Assembly: GCA_026168455.1 (NCBI GenBank)
Contig: CM047425.1
Span: forward strand, 97,591,580 to 97,655,579
Direction of reading: 5' to 3'
DNA from: Theocolax elegans
Taxonomy: Eukaryota; Arthropoda; Insecta; Hymenoptera; Cerocephalidae
DNA length: 64,000 bases
Shown: positions 40,901 through 51,502 of the stretch, piece after piece
Layout: every line of letters begins with the position of its first letter
How positions within the stretch are numbered: the stretch's first letter is position 1
Program-made: the position numbers and the translations under genes
The notes under the pieces: model-generated
Databases searched by the model: none
What the model saw: only the letters and a program-made list of their open reading frames with translations
Told to the model about the DNA's origin: nothing

Positions 40901-42583
40901 TTTTCTGGATTGCAACGGACCTGAAATCCTACTAATCGATACAGAGTCGTTGTTTGAGCTGTATGGATAAATACTTCACGTATCGATTTTTCATTTGTAC
41001 TGCAAAATTTTTGAGAAGCCTTTATGAATTTTTTATTAATAAATGTTATACTTTCTCTAAAAATTATCAAGAAATAACAAATTTTAGAATTAACTAAAGA
41101 ATGTACATGAATCTTTTCAAAATAAATCAATCAAAATTTTCGATTTTCTAATGGCTTATTTTTGCAAAATTGGAAAGATGCTCAAAAAAAATTGAAAAGT
41201 TCAGATACATTTTTGGCAAATTCTAAGAATATTTTATTTTTGATATTTTTGTGTTTGTACGCTATTTCAAATTAAAAAATGTTAAAAGTAAACTTTTGTA
41301 AGCCGCGGCTATTCTGATTTTTAGAATTTTTTAAATTAAAAAGCAGTGTATTTATGGTAATTTATTCAGAATTTTTTCAATTTTGCAAAAGTGAAGTATA
41401 TTTGCTTTAGTTGTTACATGATGTACATTTTCTAAAATTTTCATAAATTCCTTCGCTAAAAAGAATAGATTGTGTATATTTACGAAAAACGTACTTCAAA
41501 CATGACGTATTAATTGCTTAAAATAAGAAGTGACAAGGACAAGGCCTTATATGACAGATTTTAAAATTCTCATATATCTTCTGAGTATTTTTTTTATGGA
41601 CCGACGTATAATTGTGAAATACATCTATAGTATAAAAGCAATAATTTAAAAAAAAAGTGAATGGTATGTTAGATTTGTTAAAGTACTTTAATCAAATTTA
41701 AATTATCGAATGATGGATAGAAGTGAGAAGTCGATGATAAATTTACTTTTAATTATACAAAATAACAGCTGTTTCAGAAAAAAATAAGTGATTTTTTAAA
41801 AATTATATTTATTCTTCTTTCTTAGGTCAAATATTGAAGTATCCATATTATTGTGAATTGAAAATTTGAATTAATCACTATTATCGACGTAATTAAGAAT
41901 GGCATTGTTTTTCAAAACACAACATTAAATTTTTTCCTTAAATTATTTTTAAGTATGATCATAATGGAACGCTAAAAAAATCACAATTTTTAAAAGGATC
42001 AAGAATATGAACGTAAGCTGTGCCTAAATAAGGATTAGAAAAGTGTCTCGGAATGTTATAGTTAGCATTAACATTGTAATAATAAAAATTAAATGTATCT
42101 TCTGGCGCGTTGATTACATTTAATCACAATGTTACTCAAATGGTTAAGCACATGTAAACCTCTTCGAATAAATTAAACATATATAGCCATCCTTGTTAAC
42201 ATAAAGGTCGTATCAACAAAAAAATAGAAAAAACTACGAGTTCCTGGTATGCTTATATAGATACGTAAGAATATTACGAATAGTTGCACTTAAATTGCCA
42301 GTCATTGTGAAACACGAAATGATGAGCGTATCTACGGGTGCCATTTATTACAAAGTGGCGGGAGAGATCGCATATAACAGAGACTACGATAACTTTACAT
42401 CTACATAAAAATCTAACACGTGCTAACGTCTGTTCTCGCATGATATATACCTCTCATTACGAGTTGTGCCGTCGAGGACACTACGTCTATTTCATCCGTG
42501 TTGTATCCGATTTATATTTTTGCAAATAGAGTAATTATTAATTTGTTAAAAGAGAATTGATCCTTTTTGAATATTTCGTCGAT
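37964..42583. other. 4.6 kb gene-free stretch inside the EcKinase cluster
   Basis: AT-rich throughout. Notable patches are a GC-richer segment near 39870-39910, another near 40895-40985, and a weak inverted similarity between about 41155-41205 and 41370-41395 (CAAAATTG-containing). From 42300 the sequence is probably the promoter and 5' UTR of EcKinase D. No reading frame resembles a known protein, and no RNA gene was recognised. Confidence 0.45.
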
Positions 42584-45500
42584 ATGTCGGTCGATGGTGA
42601 ACACGAAGGTGACGTGGTTCTTCGGGATTTACAGTCAATTTTACGCAAATCTATCGATGATCAAGTGATTGTTGTAAATTATAAAACCAAAAATTTGTTG
42701 CCCAAAGGGGAAAATTATGGGAGCACGATGTTAAAAGTTGATGCTGTGATTAAACGATCGAATAAATCGAAGGAAGAGGATTTGCCATTAGTAGCTAAGA
42801 TGGTACCTGTTACGGAATTTCAAAAATCAGTACTCAATTTGACTGCATCGTTTGGAAAAGAAATGTATGTTTTTGAAAAAATAGTACCAACTTACAGGGA
42901 ATTAGAAATTGAAGCCGGTGTCAAAGAAGACGATTTGATTGACATTATACCGAAATATTATGGTGGTAGATTGTCAAGGGATGCAACTAAACTTAATAAT
43001 GCTGACGAGGATGCTGTTTTGCTCCTGGAAAATCTTAAAGCTCGTGGTTATGATACTCGTAACAGAATGACAGGTAACTTTTTTTATATAAAATCTATCG
43101 TTAACCAAATTAGGATTGTAATAATTATGTATGACATCAGCGGCAATGTCAAACAATTGATTGAAATGTATGAACTACCGTGATATTCGAATTTATCGAA
43201 ATCAGTTTATGAGTTTACAAATGAGTTAATAAAACTATTAATTTTGTTTATTTAAAAATAGCGTTTCATCCATAAAATCTGGATGTCTAAAAAAATATAA
43301 TTTAGGTACTATACATTATATATAGTATAGTACATATTATAAGATTTTAGTTTTGAATTTCAATTTCATTCAACTATTTCTTACGATTATTATCTACTTT
43401 GTCATTAAAAATGATGTTATGTAAACATAATTATAATATTGTAAAAAAATATTACGTTATTTATATTCAGTACGAAAAATAAAATATATAAAGAAATATA
43501 ACTCGAAGGAAATAAAAATTATATAACCGCGTTTGAAAATTTTACAATTTTTAAAAAATGTAAGGAAAAAATCCATATAGAATTAATTATACTCCACGGT
43601 CATAAAAGTGAGTTAAAGTACTTGATAGAGTAGCAGTGACATAAAAGATTAGACCTTGCTTATCATAGTTTCTCTAATAAACCTTGATCAAGAACGAGGT
43701 TTTGTATACCAAAACTGAAAATCACAGTTCTAGTTGCATATATCTGGAGTATCACATTTTACTAACTGCACGTTTTTTTATTTTATAAATATTTTACAAT
43801 GTATTTTCGATCCGTTCGCTGTACCTACTGATAAAGGAATTTTTAACCATTCTATTACGTAAAGTTTTATGAACATATCAACAATCCATAAATATATATA
43901 GATACACGTTAATTGTAATCATCTTCATAATTAAAATTCGGATATATTTTTCTTCATTTTTATACTTACTTAATTATTTGACTTTTGAAAATAGTTATAA
44001 ATTAAACAAACATTTTTCTAATAAACATCTTAAAAATAAATATTTCGAATTACGCAATTTTTTTAAATGCAACGATTGGTCATCATTGAGAGAGTAAAGT
44101 AAACGCGTAACAAAACAGACATACAATTATGCTATGAGTTGACTTAGCAGAATAATTTTTAATTATGTAAAACTATACGTACATTTATGAATCAAATATA
44201 AATTATTAAATTTTTGTTAACGTACAAATACATAAACGATAACAAAAAAATTACTCACTTAACACTCTTAATGTTAAGGAAAATTTCTTTTAAAAACTCT
44301 TAATAATACACGGGGAAAATAAACACAGAGTATATAAAAAATTATTATCCGTAATAAAAAGATTAAATAGAACGTTCATCTAATTTTATGATACAGAATT
44401 AATTATTCAGGTCAAATTTACTCATAAGTAATTTTAATATAATATAATAAAATAAAAAAAGGAAATTATAAAATTTTGTATTAAAAATTATATAAAATTT
44501 GTATCTATATTAAATAATATTAATTTTAATCGCTACATTCGAATCAAACGAATGATAGTACTCAAACGCTACTATAATACTAATCTATAAGTAAATAATA
44601 ACTATTAATGTATTATCTAAAATTATGTTGAATAGGTTTAGATATCGATCACGCAAAAATGGCAATTAGTGAACTCGCAAGATTTCACGCATTAGGGATG
44701 ATTTTTAAGCACAAAAGACCAGAGCTTTTTGAAAGTTCGAAGGAAACAATGAACGTCGTTCCATTCGATATGAAAAATGAGGAATTTAACGATATCTTTA
44801 ATCATACACTTGAAGCAATCTGTAAGGATTCAAGAATAGCAAAATATAAGGATCGAATCAAGGCTACGCTTGGAGACTGGGAGTCATTCACTAGAGTCGA
44901 AATGGTTGAACCTTGGGTGACTATAATTCACGGTGATTTTTGGGTCAACAACATTATGTTCCGTGAAGGTGGGATTTTATCTTTTAATGATACATATTTT
45001 TGAGGATGTGATTGTTTGCTTTTGATTACCTATATATTTTTTTTAAAACGTTACATATTCTTTTTTTGATTGTTTATTCTTTTAAGCAAGCAACAAAATA
45101 AATTAATATGTACTCTAACATAAAAATATAAATCAAATGTGAAGTAACTAACAAATACATTATAATTAACTTTATCAGAAAATGGCAAACCGACCGACAT
45201 CAAATTCATTGATTTTCAAATAACGAGGTACTCCAGCCCTTGTAAAGATATCCCATACTTTTTGTGCGCGAGTACCAGTCCGGAAGTTCTGGAAAATCAT
45301 TTTGATGAACTTCTTGATATGTATCACGAAAAATTCATCGAGGTATTGGAACAATCGAAAATCGACGTTTCTCCATTTAGCAAGAAAAATTTTGAGGAAC
45401 AGTTAAGAAAAGATGCGAACAACGAATTATTCCATTGTGTTATGGCACTTAAATTCTTTACGTTGGAAGTACAAGATGACTTCGATCTCAATGACCTGAA

Positions 45501-45591
45501 ATCGAATGTGATGATGAGTAAATCGAGTAATACGTATATCGAGCGCGCTTGGCAAATCGTATCTAAATTTATCGAGAAAAATTGGATTTGA
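42584..45591 (+). CDS. EcKinase-like protein D
   Basis: Ecdysteroid-kinase-like family. Exons 42584..43073, 44636..44968 and 45179..45591 give 411 residues. The first intron (1562 bases, phase 1) is the one shared by the cluster. The second, phase 1 with a GTGGGA donor, lies between the catalytic loop and the DFQ motif and occurs in none of the other four. The N-lobe shows PKGENYGSTMLKVDA and PLVAKMVPVTEF. The catalytic loop is IIHGDFWVNNIMF (H262), and FIDFQ opens exon 3. Its continuation ITRYSSPCKDIPYFLC departs from the usual TYxxxSPLxD pattern. Reading through the second donor would stop at 45003 and lose DFQ. The donor is weaker than others here, so the junction needs a transcript. Closest relatives are A and C. 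Confidence 0.83.
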
Positions 45592-47041
45592 AGACTCATA
45601 TGAATGATATCGATTGGGTAAAGATAAGATTGTTACTTTTACGTACTAAAGAATGCAGATAGTCATTTTAAAAGATTGTATTATATGTATGGATAATAGT
45701 ATTTGTATGTATATATTTATCTAAGAAACGTGAAGTTAATTTTGTGAAAAATTTAATATTTGTAGACAAAATGTATATATAAATCGTTTATTTAGTTATA
45801 AATTTTATACATATGTATATATCACAGTATTATAATTGATATTTAATAATATTAAATAATTAATATTAATATTTCGTATTAAGTATTAATTCTGTTGTAC
45901 AAAGATATACTCATAAGTATAAAATAAAATGAAAATGTTATACTTTGATACTTTGAACTCGCAAATTTTTAGTTTTAGTCATAATTATCTAACACCTATA
46001 CATAAAATTAATCCTTACGGCTTGTTCATGCGTGTCTCATTTGGTTACATCTATTTTAATTAATGTTATATTATATTATATATAAAATTACAAATTGTTA
46101 TGTTTTAATATTTATGTTAATATTAAATAATTGATTATATAAAACGATAGGTTATAAATAACTATGCATTCGTAAAATAAATTTATTCCTGCGTACAAAT
46201 ATTATTAGGTAAATATTAAATATCGTATTACCTATAATTCTTTTACAGATTTAACGGCATATATAATTATAAATGTATTAAGGTCATTGATTTCATTTTA
46301 ACTCCTTAAACCTCCTTCGTCTTTTTTTCAGACTTTTGATTAATTTCGAAATCTTAATATTTCGCAGCAACGTGCACGCTTATATAAATGTCAAAATCAT
46401 ATAATTATAATTAGAATGTTTCTATGCTTTTTAAATTTCTTTATTTTTACGTACAAATTTATTCTGTTAAAAAAATGAAGTAATTTCAGTTGGTTAATTT
46501 CATCCTCCATTGTAGATTGTATTAAGGTACCAATATTGAGGATGATAATAAATATTTATTATTTAATATTTATATAGTTTGAGAAACCCTAATACTCTAC
46601 GTGAAGAAGTTAATTCAGGTTAATTATATCTATTATTCGACCACAAGTAGACTGCGTAGACTGTGGAATATGCTTCCCGATGATATTAAGCATTTAAATT
46701 CATTTGGTAAATTTAAACATGATTGTATAAACTATTTGTTAAATTTGTAATATTACCACATTATTTTGACCTTCCTTCATGGAATTCCTTTATTTTATGA
46801 ATTATTGTATAAGGGTACCTAAATCCCCGTTTGAATTTAAATAATAAATAAAATAAATCATCCTCAATATCGGTACCTTAATACAATGAAGTAATTTCGT
46901 TTTAATTTATGTTATTTTCAATATCTTCTTTATTTCATTAGCTGCATCTTAAATTATTTTAATAAATAAAATGAACATTAGTAATATTGTACCCCAACTT
47001 TATTATTTTTTTAAGAACCAAGAACTTTTACTTGCTCTATT
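45592..47041. other. Convergent stretch between EcKinases D and E
   Basis: The genes on either side face each other. Apart from the LINE-derived composite at 46474-46898, only AT-rich sequence is seen. Confidence 0.5.
46474..46898 (+). mobile_element. LINE 3' tail inside inverted and direct repeats
   Basis: The frame 46631-46750 reads YYSTTSRLRRLWNMLPDDIK, continues LNSFGKFKHDCINYLLNL and stops: the C-terminus of a non-LTR retrotransposon reverse transcriptase (LWNxLPxDI pattern). An AATAAATAAAATAAA-type tail follows near 46840-46858. A 30-base arm at 46516-46545 matches the complement of 46858-46887 at all but one base. AATGAAGTAATTTC occurs at both 46474-46487 and 46885-46898, like a target-site duplication. 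The piece is truncated and inactive. Confidence 0.65.
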
Positions 47042-48369
47042 TTAATGAAGCCAATCTTTTTCTTCATATACTTTTAAAAGTAGTAACATTTTCTCAAAAA
47101 ATAATTCATTAGTATTGTAAGAACTTAAAAACGTCATGACTTTTTTTTCATCTTTAACACGATCAACGTCGAGAACAGCAAAATATAATCCAATAGCACA
47201 GCGTACAAAATCGAATCTAGCCACCTCTTGAAAACGACTATCAAATTTTTCTCTCGAATACGACTCAACATTAACACCGAATTTTTGTAAAAGGATAATT
47301 AATTTTTTATAATAAATATCAAGCAACTCATTAATATTTTTAATTGCATCGTTATCCACGCTAGAACATAAAAAGCACGATAAATCAACAAAAATGTCAG
47401 CAAATACATACGTCTGAAAATCGACCAATTTAATATTATCCACTTTTCCGGATTTATCGGCGTGGAACATCATATTATTAGTCCAAAAGTCATTATGAAT
47501 GATTGTTGACCATAACTCGTGAGTTCTTAAATTATATTTTAACCCACCTTTTTGTCTATCAAAAATTTTTTGAATAATTGGTATGTATTTATCAAAACGC
47601 ACATCTTTTTTTACGACATCAAGAACTATGTCGGACAAATCATCTATAATTTGATAATCGTAAGTATCTGCTAATTTCGATATTAAATCTTGAAAATCGT
47701 TTGGGTATTTATTTTTTGCTACTATTCCAAGTGCGTGAAATTTGGCCAGAGCTTTCAGTGCTTTCGTTGCATGTTGCATGTCCGCACCTGAAAAGTATAT
47801 ATGATAAAGAATTTATCACTTACATATTTTATTATTTATTTAGTAATGATGCATTATCAAACTGTTTAATGCAAACCAATTTTTTTATCCTTTATGTAAT
47901 ATCCTTGTGATTTAAGATTTTCAAATAAAATTGCAGCATCTTTATCAGATTTATCAGTTAACGGATTTAACGATAAACGATAACCATATACTTTTGGAAA
48001 TAGTTTAACAATAGTATCCTCTTTGTTAATTCCATTTTCCAATTCGATTCTCTCATAAAAAGGAATCAATTTGGTATACATAAAAATTTCTTTTATCATC
48101 AAAGTGGAACAATCGATTTTCTCGAAAAATTCAGACATAATTACTGTTTTTGCAACAAAATTATATTCCTCAATTGGAGAATTTTTTGTTCGTTTAATAG
48201 TTGCATCAAGTTTTAACATAAGACTTCCATAATTTTCACCAAAAGGTAAGAGTTTTTCCACTGAGTAAGTAATTAAGGTCAATTCGCTTCCTAAACTTTT
48301 CCGTAAAAGTGATTCCAAGTGAGGAAAATCAAGTTTCTCACCATCTTTACTTGCTTTGGTTGATTGCAT
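47042..48369 (-). CDS. EcKinase-like protein E
   Basis: Ecdysteroid-kinase-like family, the only member of the cluster on the minus strand. Exons 47877..48369 and 47042..47787 give 412 residues. The shared phase-1 intron is only 89 bases here. The N-lobe has PFGENYGSLMLKLDATIKR and NFVAKTVIMSE. The catalytic loop is IIHNDFWTNNMMF (His near 262), with Asn as in gene B, followed by LVDFQTYVFADIFVDL. Gene E pairs with B across both halves, so the two probably arose by one duplication plus an inversion. The C-terminus ends KVYEEKDWLH, the family's usual last helix. Family is firm; substrate unknown. Confidence 0.87.
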
Positions 48370-49376
48370 TTTATTACTTTTATATCTATGCCAGTGGCAG
48401 ATCTTTAACAAAAATAATATGTTTAATGTAAATGACAAAGTGACATAATATTTAGGAATATAAGAGTATATCTAAATAAAAAATTAATTTTATTCTATAA
48501 TAATGCAAGTAAACTATTTTATAAGTTCGTAGATTTTATAAACAAACGTAAAAATTAAATTACTTGGTTGATGAGTAATTTGATGAAAGCGATGTCAGTT
48601 TGTATTACCTTCTCTTAATAGACTAAATTAATCTATACGTTGATAAGAATCATACTGGCTGCGACAGCAGCGCACTATTTGCTTTTTACAATTATTACAA
48701 ATTACATAACACCTTTCATTAGGCGGCAAAACTATAAAGCGCTGCAAAATATATTATACAGGAGTGTTATTTAGATATTCCAGAAGAGATTCTCTATTAC
48801 ATATCTATTACATTCAAATGACAATATTCTTTGATACATTTTTTATTTGAAATATTCCTTTAAATTTGGTTATCAGGGGAGTAAAGAAAACAATATTTAA
48901 TGCTAACAGTTTATTCATAGTTCTACACAAGTATTACTGAAGTGATAAAAATTTTTATTTTACAAACACTTATAAAACCAAAAACCTAATTTTATAATCA
49001 CCTAAAATAAAGTATAAAATAAATTATTAAATTTTAACTATTTGATTTTTTTACTTGTCCAAACATTATATAACAAAATTAGATTTTTTTCTACAGTACC
49101 ATATTTATTTAGGTTTATTGTATTGATATGTTTAGGTGTATCTAACATTTTTTAACTTACTAAGATTTACAATGTAATTATTATTATACTATATATATAA
49201 TATACATTGTTTACAACACAAAATGTATTAATATATTCATACAAAAAGTTAACAAATATTTATATTTTATCAATTAAACATTGGGTATGTGTCATAGAAT
49301 ATACGATAAATCAACATCTAAAAATAAAATTAAAAGAACTAACCGTTCAATGTTTATAACTATAATAATTTGATTT
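48370..49376. other. Intergenic stretch upstream of EcKinase E
   Basis: Promoter side of EcKinase E and 3' side of the RING gene. AT-rich; no gene or repeat recognised. Confidence 0.45.
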
Positions 49377-50374
49377 TACATTCATATTATTAGTACTTGA
49401 ATGACTGCTTGCTGAAGAAATACCACTAGTAGATTTTGCTGATCGTGGCACTTTACAAGAGAATGGTACTTTAAAGACATCATTTACATTGTGATTGTTT
49501 TGATATTGATTATGTCCACTTATGTTAGTATTGGATGGTGTACAATATTGTGATCTATATTAAAAAAAAAGTGAAAATTGTAAGTAGTTTATTTAATTAA
49601 TTTATTTATTATTATTAATTTTGGTATAAATATTATTAATAAATGTTAGTAAATTACTTACGATGCAGAAGATGTACTTGCTGGACTAGTGAATCGATGT
49701 GATGACATCTTTACTGATGCACTGGAACAACTATCTGTGCTAATTAATTTAGACATTGTGTATACTGCTGCTTTAACATCTTTACACTTTGTTTCAAGTT
49801 TGTTTGTTTCTTCTATATTACCGTTTAAAGCAATTTTTAATTCTTGATATTTTGTCCGCTGAAAAATAATATTTATATTACATAAAATAAATCATTTATT
49901 AACATGTAATAACTTTAGATAAACAAAAAATTATTTGTGTGCTTACACGTTGGTTAAAAATTGGTAGAGAGTGCATATCGCTTTCTAATTGAAATTTTTG
50001 AGCTGACATACCTTGGTTCATAAGATCTATAGGATATGCAAAATAATGCCCAATTCTAGAATCTAATGGTGTTTTCAAAGATAGTGCTGTAGCATTGACA
50101 GTTCCACATAAGTTACATTTTTCTTTAGCTAAACATATAAATATTAAATAGGATAATTTAATTGTTTTGTAAATAAAAATTAAACGATTATTATAAAAAA
50201 AATGGAAAACTTTCATTAAATTATTAACAATATTAAAATATACAAGATGTATGTATTACCATCATCAATGCAGTGAAAACAGTAAATGTGACCGCAACTC
50301 GTAAAATAAAAATCTTCTCGATGTTCTCCTACTTCTTTGAAGCACGAGTCCGAGTTACATATCATCCAATCCAT
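49377..50374 (-). CDS. RNF212/ZIP3-like RING protein (meiotic crossover factor family)
   Basis: Putative E3 SUMO or ubiquitin ligase of the ZIP3/RNF212/Vilya group, which marks crossover sites on the synaptonemal complex. Exons 50260..50374, 49947..50128, 49662..49858 and 49377..49554 give about 223 residues. The RING at residues 6-46 has C6, C11, C27, H29, C32, C35, C43 and C46. MDWMICNSDSCF parallels human RNF212 MANWVFCNRCF, with two extra residues between the first cysteines. A short helical region follows (HSLPIFNQRRTKYQELKIAL). Ser-rich sequence with SAKSTSGISSASSHSS then runs to the end, as in other members. The exact stop depends on the last bases near 49377, where one base would shift it to about 49348. 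It shares a 133-base gap with the divergent gene at 50508. Confidence 0.8.
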
Positions 50375-50507
50375 TTATTTTCGACTGTTTTGTGAAAAAG
50401 TTCGCTGCGAAAGTACTTAGTTATGTTTACGTCACAGTTTCCAATCCGTGTTTGTTTTTAAAATCTCTCGTATACCTATAAAATTAATAGAAAAGCTTTA
50501 TAAGGTC
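50375..50507. promoter_or_regulatory. Compact bidirectional promoter
   Basis: Only 133 bases separate the ATG of the RING gene (minus, 50374) from that of the CFAP144-like gene (plus, 50508), so both must share this promoter or have overlapping 5' UTRs. A TTACGTCACAGTT patch near 50427-50438 contains a CRE/ATF-like ACGTCA core; factor binding is untested. Confidence 0.5.
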
Positions 50508-51502
50508 ATGAATCCACTAAAATTGAAATTTCTAACCGAAAAGTACGAAAAAGAAAATCGGACTCTTAAATTGCAAGACGAGTTTATAGCTTTGCCTGGA
50601 CGATTAAAGCCAATTACGTGTAAATTTTATGCGAAACATGACGTTTTGTCTTCGGATAACCCACCAGAAGAATTCGTAAATATAGTGAAAAGGTCGGCTT
50701 ATTCGACTCCGAAGGATAATTATAAATATCCACCTCCAACAGAAAATATGTTGTATGTTTTATTATTGCGCGTTTTTATAAATTCTTAGTGCAATGCTTT
50801 GTGCGATTAGACAGTGCAATTTTAAATGTTAATGTTATTTTTTTCGTATATTTAACGTATACTTATCATATTATTATTTTGACCGTTTTACAAATTCAAA
50901 AATTCAAAATGTCGGTTAATCGTGTAGTTATATGCAAAATAGTTAAAAAAATTGTATTTCAGGAAAAACATACATACGCTTGGTATTTGACGTTATCAGT
51001 ATACTTTGATATTTATTATTATCTTATACACAAATGCACATAAAAAAATTTGTGATTCTTAGTACCCGCGATGATTCTTTTTGCGATTTCCAACTCGCAG
51101 TATACTATAAAGTATCTGCATTCATTAGAAGTAAATAAGTTTTGAAAACTATAAATTCTATTGGTTAAAATTTAACGAGTATTACTTCCGGTGAGTGAGG
51201 CGCAAAAATTTGACTTTCTTAAAATTATATAATATATTGAATATTTTTTTAGAACAAAGCTAATTCCAATATTAAATTTCTAATAGTTCAAAATAAAAAT
51301 TATCGCTTTTATAGAGAAAATAACGTTATAAGATTAAGTTTACTTTTCTCAAAACGATATAAAAAAAATTTTGTATTTCAGATACGGATGGAATAGCCAA
51401 ACTCTGATTCCTCGGTCTTTGGATAAAAGATTTGCTTTTCCACTTGCTCACTGCGATTTTATAAAAACTGAATTGTATATAAGAAAAATGACTAAAATAT
51501 AA
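50508..51502 (+). CDS. CFAP144/FAM183-like ciliary protein
   Basis: Small protein resembling CFAP144 (FAM183), a microtubule inner protein of motile cilia and sperm flagella. Exons 50508..50752 and 51382..51502 give 121 residues (human about 134). Shared features, in order, are LPGRLKPIT (human NPGRKVHTLTEKP), EEFVNIVKRSAYSTPKDNYK (human FLNLIHHAAQ.PRKKY), YGWNSQTLIPRSLDKRFAFP (human GWDSEPLI.PERDDRRLNHF) and a closing FIKTELYIRKMTK. An alternative donor at 50750 would remove one codon (ENIYGW instead of ENMLYGW). Insects use motile axonemes in sperm and mechanosensory neurons, which fits a testis-biased pair with the neighbouring meiotic gene. The match is from memory of the family, so the call is moderate. 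Confidence 0.65.

Noticed and set aside
40894..41130. GC-richer patch considered as an RNA gene or transposon relic
   Set aside because: No tRNA boxes, no convincing C/D or H/ACA boxes and no transposase motif could be seen; it stays unexplained but unsupported.
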